A stretch of DNA of 64,000 nucleotides from Pseudoduganella umbonata (GTDB taxonomy: Bacteria; Pseudomonadota; Gammaproteobacteria; Burkholderiales; Burkholderiaceae_D), in contig NZ_JACHXS010000014.1 in NCBI RefSeq assembly GCF_014192225.1, forward strand, positions 62,001 to 126,000, written 5' to 3'. Shown here one piece after another: positions 57,068 through 64,000 of this stretch. Within the stretch, counting starts at the first letter, position 1. Each line of letters starts with the position of its first letter. Under the pieces are notes generated by a model. It was given only the letters and a program-made list of their open reading frames with translations. It was not told where the DNA came from and did no database searches. Position numbers and translations under genes: made by a program.

Positions 57068-57559
57068 TCAGAGCTTCAGGATGCGTTCGCCGCGGCCGAT
57101 GCCGGAGCCGCCCGTACGGACGGTTTCCAGGATCGAGGTGCGGTCGATGGCGTCGATGAAGGCGTCGAGCTTGCTCTTCGCACCGGTCAGTTCGATCGTG
57201 TAGGTCTTCTCGGTCACGTCGATGATGCGGCCGCGGAAGATGTCGGCGGTGCGCTTCATTTCCTCGCGCTCCTTGCCCACTGCCCTCACCTTGATCAGCA
57301 TCAGCTCGCGCTCGATGTGCTGGCCTTCGGTCAGGTCGACCACCTTGACCACCTCGATCAGCCGGTTCAGGTGCTTGGTGATCTGCTCGATGATGTCATC
57401 GGAGCCGCTGGTGACGATCGTCATCCGCGACAGCGTGGAATCCTCGGTCGGCGCCACGGTCAGCGTCTCGATGTTGTAGCCGCGCGCGGAGAACAGGCCG
57501 ACGACGCGGGACAGCGCGCCGGCTTCGTTTTCCAGCAAAACAGAAATGATGTGTCGCAT
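57068..57559 (-). CDS. ilvH: Acetolactate synthase small (regulatory) subunit
   Basis: IlvH binds valine and controls the catalytic subunit. The 163-aa length and start MRHIISVLLENEAGALSRVVGLFSARGYNIE match the family. An N-terminal ACT domain is followed by the C-terminal half with ERELMLIKV and EKTYTIELTGAKSKLDAFI. It starts one base after the ilvI stop codon. Confidence 0.97.
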   Translation of the reverse strand: MRHIISVLLENEAGALSRVVGLFSARGYNIETLTVAPTEDSTLSRMTIVTSGSDDIIEQITKHLNRLIEVVKVVDLTEGQHIERELMLIKVRAVGKEREEMKRTADIFRGRIIDVTEKTYTIELTGAKSKLDAFIDAIDRTSILETVRTGGSGIGRGERILKL

Positions 57560-57560
57560 A

Positions 57561-59282
<1,722 letters not shown>

Positions 59283-59785
59283 GAAACATTCCTTTCAAGG
59301 TCCATAGGAGATTGAACGGATGCTCTTGCCTGTCGAAGTTAGCCTATCGCCACAGCTCCCTCGAGCGTACTTGCATTTGCGGTGACGCCGGCTGTTCCCC
59401 CAACCGTAGTGGGGTGCGAGACGGACGCTGTAACGCAATTATTTCCGCTGGAGTTTCTGCAGCTGTTCGGACGACCTCTCGCGCTTTTGGCACGGGCTGG
59501 AGCAAACTGCTGACATATGAAAGCGGATCGTGCACGGCGGCGTTGTGTGCAACTGCGCGCGACCTGGGAGCTTCGTGGTGTACAAAGCGTCCCATACGTT
59601 ACTGCGTTGCACCATCGATGGTCAAGAAATATTATGATTTTTTCGTACTTATGCGCCGGTTCGGTGCACCGCGCGGGGGCAAGCGTGGCGAAAAGCGCCA
59701 AAAAAATGCGGGAATACCGGTTTTTTGCTAGGATGCAGAGTTCAGAAGACCTCAACGGCACCGAATTTCCCATGCACCCCTCCTG
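59283..59785. other. Divergent intergenic region, ilvI / ECF sigma operon
   Basis: I searched this 503-bp gap for an attenuator. The only short minus-strand ORF near ilvI with a plausible start encodes about 25 residues without Ile, Leu or Val runs, so classical peptide attenuation is not supported. There is no clear T-box. The AT-rich stretch at about 59625-59650 probably contains the promoters, but no hexamer pair is convincing. Confidence 0.5.
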
Positions 59786-60355
59786 ATGGCAACAGATAAA
59801 GAACTTTCAGACTTTCTGGAAAACGTCGAACGACGTGCCTTCAAGCAGGCGGTCTATGCAGTACGCAAGGATGAGGCAGCACTGGACATCGTCCAGGACG
59901 CGATGATCAAACTGGCGGAAAAATACGGCGACAAGCCGGCTGCCGAACTGCCCCTGCTGTTCCAGCGCATCCTGCAAACCACCATCCTCGATTATTTTCG
60001 CCGCGAAAAGGTGCGAAATACCTGGGTCAGCCTGTTTTCCGGACTGGGAAATTCCCAGGAGGAACATGAGGATTTTGATATACTCGAATCCTACGAGGCC
60101 GAACAGGGCACCCAGGCTGCCGAATCGAGCGCCGACCAGGTCGAACGCATGCAGGTCCTGCAAATCATTGAAGATGAAGTGCAAAAGCTCCCGACGCGTC
60201 AACGGGAAGCGTTCCTTATGCGTTACTGGCAGGATATGGATGTAGCAGAGACGGCCGCAGCGATGGGATGTTCCGAAGGGAGCGTGAAAACACATTGCTC
60301 AAGAGCAAATCACACTCTCGCCGAAGCACTCAAAGCCAAGGGAATCAAATTATGA
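59786..60355 (+). CDS. ECF-type RNA polymerase sigma factor
   Basis: This 189-aa sigma factor has region 2 (residues about 20-85, with DEAALDIVQDAMIKLAEKYGD and LQTTILDYFRREK) and region 4 (about 125-185, with LPTRQREAFLMRYWQDMDVAETAAAMGCSEGSVKTHCSRA). Regions 1.1 and 3 are absent, as in extracytoplasmic-function sigmas. The linker is long and acidic. Its stop overlaps the next gene as ATGA. No Shine-Dalgarno is obvious at the ATG. Confidence 0.92.
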   Translation: MATDKELSDFLENVERRAFKQAVYAVRKDEAALDIVQDAMIKLAEKYGDKPAAELPLLFQRILQTTILDYFRREKVRNTWVSLFSGLGNSQEEHEDFDILESYEAEQGTQAAESSADQVERMQVLQIIEDEVQKLPTRQREAFLMRYWQDMDVAETAAAMGCSEGSVKTHCSRANHTLAEALKAKGIKL

Positions 60356-60759
60356 ATACCGAAGAAATCAATTTCGCTTACCGCGTGCGCCATGCGCTCA
60401 ACGAGAAGCTGGACGATTTACCGGCCTCGACTACCGATCGCCTTGCCGCCGCCCGCCAGGCCGCCATGGCCCGCAAGAAAGCGCATGTGGAAGTGCGCGT
60501 GACCCGTACCGCGACGGTGGCTGCCACCGCAGGCGGTAACGGCTTCTTCTCGGCACCGTTCGGCTGGATCAGCCGCTTCTCCGTGGTCTTGCCATTGCTG
60601 CTCGTCGTGGGTGGCATGGTCGGTGTGTACCAGTACGAGCAGCAGCAGTCGATCGCCGAGCTGGCGGAACTGGATGCGGCCCTGCTGTCGGATGAATTGC
60701 CGCTGTCGGCCTACCTGGATAACGGATTCAACGCCTATCTTGAAACCCGCGGACGCTAG
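60352..60759 (+). CDS. DUF3619 membrane protein, possible anti-sigma partner
   Basis: This 135-aa protein has a soluble N-terminus (about 1-70), one membrane helix (about 80-98, FSVVLPLLLVVGGMVGVYQ) and a short acidic tail on the other side. It fits DUF3619. Translational coupling to an ECF sigma gene and the single-pass topology are what one expects of an anti-sigma factor. The usual zinc-binding HxxxCxxC motif is absent, so this role is only inference. Confidence 0.75.
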   Translation: MNTEEINFAYRVRHALNEKLDDLPASTTDRLAAARQAAMARKKAHVEVRVTRTATVAATAGGNGFFSAPFGWISRFSVVLPLLLVVGGMVGVYQYEQQQSIAELAELDAALLSDELPLSAYLDNGFNAYLETRGR

Positions 60760-60773
60760 GGAAGGCGCGTAGG

Positions 60774-61598
60774 ATGGCGCAAAAGAATGGCCGCGCGTGG
60801 CTGTTGGGCGGTGGCGCAGCGCTGATCGTGGCGATCGCCGTCGGCGCTGCCGTGTTGCGGCATCATCGTGCGGACGTCGCGCCGTCGCCCGCCGCCTCGG
60901 CCTCGGCACTGCTTTCCTCTTCCGTGACCGAATTGCGCTGGCAGGATCTCACGCCCGCGCAGCAGGAAGCGCTCGGCCCGCTGAAAGCGGGATGGGACGA
61001 CCTGGGCCCGGTGCGCAAGCAGAAGTGGCTCGACATCGCCGGCCGTTATGCGTCGATGAAACCCACCGAGAAGAAACGCATGCTCGAGCGCATGCGTGCC
61101 TGGACCGAGATGTCCCCGGAGGAACGCAAGGCCGTGCGCGAGAATTACGCGCGTGCGCAGCGCGCCGTCGGCGGCAAGAAAGCGGCCCAGTGGGAAGAAT
61201 ACCAGCAGCTTTCCGACGAGGAAAAACGCAAGCTGGCCAAGGCCGGCACCGTGAAGAAGCAGCAGGTGGCGAAGCCGCCCACGCCGGCGCAAAGCCTGGC
61301 GAAGACGCCGCATCCGGCCAAGCCGCACGGGCCGGTCGCTCCCACGCCAGCGGTAGCCGCGACGCCGGCCCCGGCACCCGCCGCACCGCCGCCGGCGCCG
61401 CCACAGCAGCCGGTGCAGGAACTCGTGTATCCGCTCGAAGGCGCCGCCACGCCGGCCGTGATGCTGCAGCAGAATCCGCCTTCGCCGGCGCCCGCTCCGG
61501 CAGTGCCGACTGCCCCGGCACTCGTGCCCGCGCCGGCCCCGACCGCGCCGGCGCCAGCGCCCGCCGCGTCGTCCGCCGCGCCCAATGCAGTCAAGTAA
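60774..61598 (+). CDS. DUF3106 protein
   Basis: This 274-aa protein has an N-terminal membrane or signal helix (about 8-28) and a DUF3106 helical region (50-150) with LRWQDLTPAQQEALGPLKAGWDDL, W-DIAGRYASMKPTEKKRM and MSPEERKAVRENYARA repeats. A 120-residue Pro/Ala-rich tail follows. The helical part resembles periplasmic Spy/CpxP-like stress proteins in pattern, but that is a guess. It is the third gene of the sigma operon. Confidence 0.8.
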   Translation: MAQKNGRAWLLGGGAALIVAIAVGAAVLRHHRADVAPSPAASASALLSSSVTELRWQDLTPAQQEALGPLKAGWDDLGPVRKQKWLDIAGRYASMKPTEKKRMLERMRAWTEMSPEERKAVRENYARAQRAVGGKKAAQWEEYQQLSDEEKRKLAKAGTVKKQQVAKPPTPAQSLAKTPHPAKPHGPVAPTPAVAATPAPAPAAPPPAPPQQPVQELVYPLEGAATPAVMLQQNPPSPAPAPAVPTAPALVPAPAPTAPAPAPAASSAAPNAVK

Positions 61599-62112
61599 CG
61601 CGACAGTATCCATGCCTTCGATCAGGCGCCGCCTGGTCTCGATGGTCTATGAATTGCTGCTCGCGTTCGCCGCCCTGTTCCTGCCTTTCCTGGTGTTCGA
61701 ATTCCTTGTCGATGCCAGCCATTCCACCGCGGTCGAGCATGGCCGGCAGGCGCTTGCTTTCCTCGTGCTGGGTGCGTATTTCATTCATCAGTGGAGCCGC
61801 AACGGCCAGACGCTGGCGATGCAGACCTGGCGCCTGCGTGTCACGCTGGCCGATGGCGCGCCGGTAACGCCGAAGCGCGCCGCGCTACGCTACCTGCTGG
61901 CCTGGATGTGGGTGCTGCCCGCGCTCGTCGCCAGCTGGGCGTTCGGACTCGCCCATTGGCATGCGCTGGGCGCCATCGCGATCGGCATCGGCGCCTGGTC
62001 GCTGACGGCGTTCCTCGACCGCAACCGGCAATTTCTCCATGACCGGATCGCCGGTACGCGACTGGTGCAACTGCCGAAGCCCCCGAAGAAGGCTTCCGCC
62101 CAGGCGGCCTGA
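61585..62112 (+). CDS. RDD-family membrane protein
   Basis: The 175-aa protein has four hydrophobic segments and the RDD signature residues: Arg near RLVSMVYE, then Asp in the second part and LDRNRQFLHDRIAGTRLV near the C-terminus. RDD proteins are small membrane proteins, and some act as ion transporters. The start may be 61585 (overlapping the DUF3106 end) or 61612 (MPSIRRRLVS); neither has a strong ribosome site. Confidence 0.85.
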   Translation: MQSSNATVSMPSIRRRLVSMVYELLLAFAALFLPFLVFEFLVDASHSTAVEHGRQALAFLVLGAYFIHQWSRNGQTLAMQTWRLRVTLADGAPVTPKRAALRYLLAWMWVLPALVASWAFGLAHWHALGAIAIGIGAWSLTAFLDRNRQFLHDRIAGTRLVQLPKPPKKASAQAA

Positions 62113-62149
62113 CCTTGCAGGGGGCGATTGCCGCCCTCACCTGTCCCGG

Positions 62150-62461
62150 ATGATCCCGGACGACGACTCCCTCACCGAACCGCGGTGCCCGCTCTGCGGC
62201 CGCCCGCTCGGTACCGTCAACATCGACCGGCACCACCTCGTGCCGAAGACGTTCAAGGGCCGTGCGCAGTTCCCCATCCACAAGATCTGCCACCGGAAAA
62301 TCCATTCGGTCTTCACCGAAAAGGAACTGTTCCGCACATATCACACGTGGGAAAAATTGCGCGAGAACGAAGACATCCGCACCTTCATCGACTGGGTCGC
62401 GCGCAAGCCGCCGGAGTTTTATACGACCACGGCCACCGCGAACAGCAAGAAGCGGAAATGA
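62150..62461 (+). CDS. Small HNH-endonuclease-fold protein
   Basis: This 103-aa protein has a CPLCGRP zinc knuckle half, then DRHHLVPKTFKG and ICHRKIHSVF, which together give the HNH/beta-beta-alpha-metal layout. The catalytic His is in RHH and the last H in the RKIH helix. Such small stand-alone HNH proteins are common in Burkholderiales, with unknown substrate. It is last in the sigma operon, and a palindromic array starts 8 bases after its stop. Confidence 0.8.
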   Translation: MIPDDDSLTEPRCPLCGRPLGTVNIDRHHLVPKTFKGRAQFPIHKICHRKIHSVFTEKELFRTYHTWEKLRENEDIRTFIDWVARKPPEFYTTTATANSKKRK

Positions 62462-62469
62462 CCAACGAC

Positions 62470-62646
62470 AAAACCGGTGACAGGCACCTATTTATTTGAA
62501 ACATTTCAGATAAACAGGTGCCTGTCACCGCAACGCAGCACCTGCTTCGACACCGTGTTTGCTCAGGAAATATTGCAAATTAACTGGTGCCTGTCACCGG
62601 TTTTGAGGAAATATTGCAAATTAACTGGTGCCTGTCACCGGTTTTG
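62470..62646. repeat. Palindromic repeat array, GGTGCCTGTCACC subtype, with 41-bp tandem
   Basis: There are four cores: GGTGACAGGCACC (62476-62488) and three copies of its reverse complement (62517-62529, 62586-62598, 62627-62639). Bases 62565-62605 and 62606-62646 are a perfect 41-bp tandem duplication with the linker AGGAAATATTGCAAATTAAC. Degenerate sequence continues to 62666, where the leftward neighbour's stop codon lies. The array fills the whole convergent gap. Confidence 0.88.
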
Positions 62647-62663
62647 TCACCGGTTCTGGGGCG

Positions 62664-63341
62664 TCAGAAGCGTTCGTATCCGAGCAAGTAGCGCCACTGT
62701 CCGACGGGCAGGCTGCCCATCGAGAGGCGGCCGATGCGCAGCCGCCGGATGGCGGTGGGCGTCAGCCCGACGGCGCCGCACATCCGCTCGATCTGGCTCG
62801 GCTTCGGGCCCTTGACGGCGAAGCGCAGCCGCCGCTCGTTCTGCCAGCTGACCTTCGTGGCGCCCTGGTTCAGCTGGGCCAGGCCGTTGTCGACGATGCT
62901 GCCGTCGACATCGACGATCAGCTCCTGCTCCACCGAACCCGGCTCATCCACCAGCTTGCGGATCACGCGGTAGTCCTGCGTGAACACGAACAAGCCGCTG
63001 GCCGAGAGGTCGAGCGGCAGCACCGGCGTCAGGTTGTGCAGGTGCCGCTTCAGGAAGCGTTCTTTCGCAGCGTGCTCGCTGCGCGCCTCCGGCACCAGGC
63101 AGCGCAGCGCATCGGCGCCGGCCGGCTTGTTCAGCAGGATCGTGACCGGCACGATGTCCAGCAGCGTGGCGTCCGCAGCCAGCGCCACCGCCTGCGACGG
63201 TGCCACGCGGGCACCCGGTTCTTCGACGACAGTTCCGTCGACGAGCACGAAGCCGCCTTCGATGTACAGTTCCGCTTCGCGCCGCGAGCAGCCCTTCTCG
63301 TCCATCACCCGCTTCGACAGGCGGATCGACTCGTCACTCAT
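62664..63341 (-). CDS. RNA pseudouridine synthase, RluF/RsuA type
   Basis: This 225-aa protein has an N-terminal S4 RNA-binding domain (IRLSKRVMDEKGCSRREAELYIEGGFVLVDG) and a pseudouridine synthase catalytic domain. The catalytic Asp is in VLPLDLSASGLFVFTQD, a variant of the usual GRLDxxTSGLLLLT. The GRL changes to LPL, which is atypical, but the aspartate stays. The C-terminal IERMCGAVGLTPTAIRRLRIG is typical of RluF. The target uridine is unknown. It overlaps the methyltransferase gene by eight bases, and its stop lies in a repeat edge. Confidence 0.87.
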   Translation of the reverse strand: MSDESIRLSKRVMDEKGCSRREAELYIEGGFVLVDGTVVEEPGARVAPSQAVALAADATLLDIVPVTILLNKPAGADALRCLVPEARSEHAAKERFLKRHLHNLTPVLPLDLSASGLFVFTQDYRVIRKLVDEPGSVEQELIVDVDGSIVDNGLAQLNQGATKVSWQNERRLRFAVKGPKPSQIERMCGAVGLTPTAIRRLRIGRLSMGSLPVGQWRYLLGYERF

Positions 63342-64000
63342 GGGCAGCCTCCGCGCCGGTATAGAAACGGTGGCCCATTTCCTGCAATCCTACGGTATCG
63401 AGTACTTCCTTCAAGCGGTCGGCGGGACGCCTGCGCGGCAGGTCTTTATACGTGGCGATGATCAGCTCGTTCTTCATCGAATGCTCCCATCCCACCAGCT
63501 CCGTCACATTGACCTGGTAGCCGTGCGCTTCCAGCTGCAGGCAGCGCAGCACGTTGGTGATCTGGCTGCCGAACTCGCGGGTATGGATCGGATGGCGCCA
63601 GATTTCCGTCAGGGCGCTCTTGCCGAGCGACTGGCCCTTGTTCTTGCGCAGCACCGACGCGACTTCCGCCTGGCAGCACGGCACCAGCACGATGTGCTTC
63701 GCCTGCTTCTTCAATGCAAAGTCGATCGCGTCGTCGGTGGCCGTGTTGCAGGCGTGGAGCGCGGTGACGATGTCGATGGTCGCCGGCAGTTCCGACGACG
63801 TCGTCGATTCGGCCACCGACAGCGGCAGGAACGACATGCCTGGGAAGTCGAACCTGGCGGCCAGCTCGCGCGAGCGCTGTACCAGCTCGTCGCGCGTTTC
63901 GATGCCGTAGATGTGCGAATTGCCATGCGACCCGTCCTGCAAGGCCTTGAAGAACAGGTCGTAGATGATGAAGCCGAGGTAGGACTTGCCGGCGCCATGG
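63334..64000 (-). CDS. SAM-dependent methyltransferase (N-terminally truncated by window)
   Basis: The frame is open to the window edge, so the N-terminus is missing. About 222 residues are visible. They begin with the AdoMet loop HGAGKSYLGFIIYDLF (motif I, G-x-G-K) and continue with IYGIETRDELVQRS (motif II) and LHACNTATDDAIDFAL, followed by LVPCCQAE. These features fit the Methyltransf_32 group. The Cys-Cys motif is typical of it. The substrate is unknown; RNA is plausible given the neighbouring pseudouridine synthase. Confidence 0.82.
   Translation of the reverse strand, partial: HGAGKSYLGFIIYDLFFKALQDGSHGNSHIYGIETRDELVQRSRELAARFDFPGMSFLPLSVAESTTSSELPATIDIVTALHACNTATDDAIDFALKKQAKHIVLVPCCQAEVASVLRKNKGQSLGKSALTEIWRHPIHTREFGSQITNVLRCLQLEAHGYQVNVTELVGWEHSMKNELIIATYKDLPRRRPADRLKEVLDTVGLQEMGHRFYTGAEAAHE

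Noticed and set aside
59283..59600. Peptide attenuator or T-box for ilvI
   Set aside because: No short ORF with Ile, Leu or Val runs and no terminator-antiterminator pair was found; the only candidate leader frame lacks these codons.
59786..62461. Sigma-DUF3619-DUF3106-RDD-HNH string as a phage-defence island because of the HNH gene
   Set aside because: The HNH protein is a small stand-alone type and the other genes are ordinary housekeeping or stress families; no nuclease-helicase or sensor partner is present.
62470..62646. Short frames through the palindromic arrays (repeating TGACHRF- and GSDPGF-like peptides)
   Set aside because: They appear only because the repeats are open in several frames; they have no ribosome site and differ between arrays.

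Overview
The window comes from a GC-rich betaproteobacterium, most likely Oxalobacteraceae (Massilia, Duganella or Pseudoduganella type). The evidence is the complete 14-gene nuo set ending in nuoN-DUF2818, the order tpiA-secG-tRNA-Leu-nuoA, the set ilvI-ilvH-ilvC, pssA, leuA, rpsO-pnp and qor, and an ECF sigma / DUF3619 / DUF3106 / RDD gene string. This is inference from gene content and order; no database was searched.

Layout: (1) 1-3.4 kb: end of an MFS gene, then leftward ispD-ispF, a putative HExxH metalloprotease and a NUDIX hydrolase. (2) 3.4-21.3 kb: a leftward core block, qor, tpiA, secG, tRNA-Leu(GAG), nuoA to nuoN, DUF2818. (3) 21.4-23.0 kb: two small exported proteins. (4) 23.2-39.2 kb: an accessory carbohydrate locus that looks built for beta-mannan. 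It has a TonB-dependent receptor, two SGNH esterases (one CE2-like), a GH5 mannanase, a GH3 glycosidase, an FHS-type sugar permease, a LacI regulator, a mannose-isomerase-like AGE enzyme, a PfkB fructokinase and a cytochrome c/PQQ-type sugar dehydrogenase. A REP-associated tyrosine transposase (RAYT) sits inside it. (5) 39.4-42.2 kb: chemoreceptor and zinc-ribbon membrane protein. (6) 42.3-48.3 kb: pnp, rpsO, a lipoprotein, leuA and pssA. (7) 48.4-55.9 kb: SIMPL protein, PafA-like phosphatase, hybrid histidine kinase, NTF2-like protein and a LytS/LytR-type pair. (8) 55.9-59.3 kb: ilvC, ilvH, ilvI. (9) 59.8-62.5 kb: ECF sigma operon ending in an HNH protein. (10) 62.6-64 kb: RluF-like pseudouridine synthase and a truncated SAM methyltransferase.

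How the genes work together: the core genes make complex I, branched-chain amino acids, isoprenoid precursors and phosphatidylserine. In the mannan locus, three near-identical 21-bp palindromes (GTTTAG-N9-YTAAAC) lie upstream of the receptor, the permease operon and lacI. In the first two the palindrome is exactly 23 bp from a predicted -35 box, which suggests one LacI regulon controlling uptake and breakdown.

The strongest unexplained signal is between genes. A family of 13-bp palindromic cores (consensus close to GGKGWCAGNCMCC) occurs about 16 times in seven intergenic arrays, usually as inverted or tandem pairs joined by linkers related to GGAAATATTGC. Five of the seven convergent gene junctions carry an array and none of the six divergent junctions does. 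The RAYT gene is bracketed by four copies of one subtype. At two sites the array is joined to a second double-hairpin module whose two copies differ by compensatory base changes in a stem.
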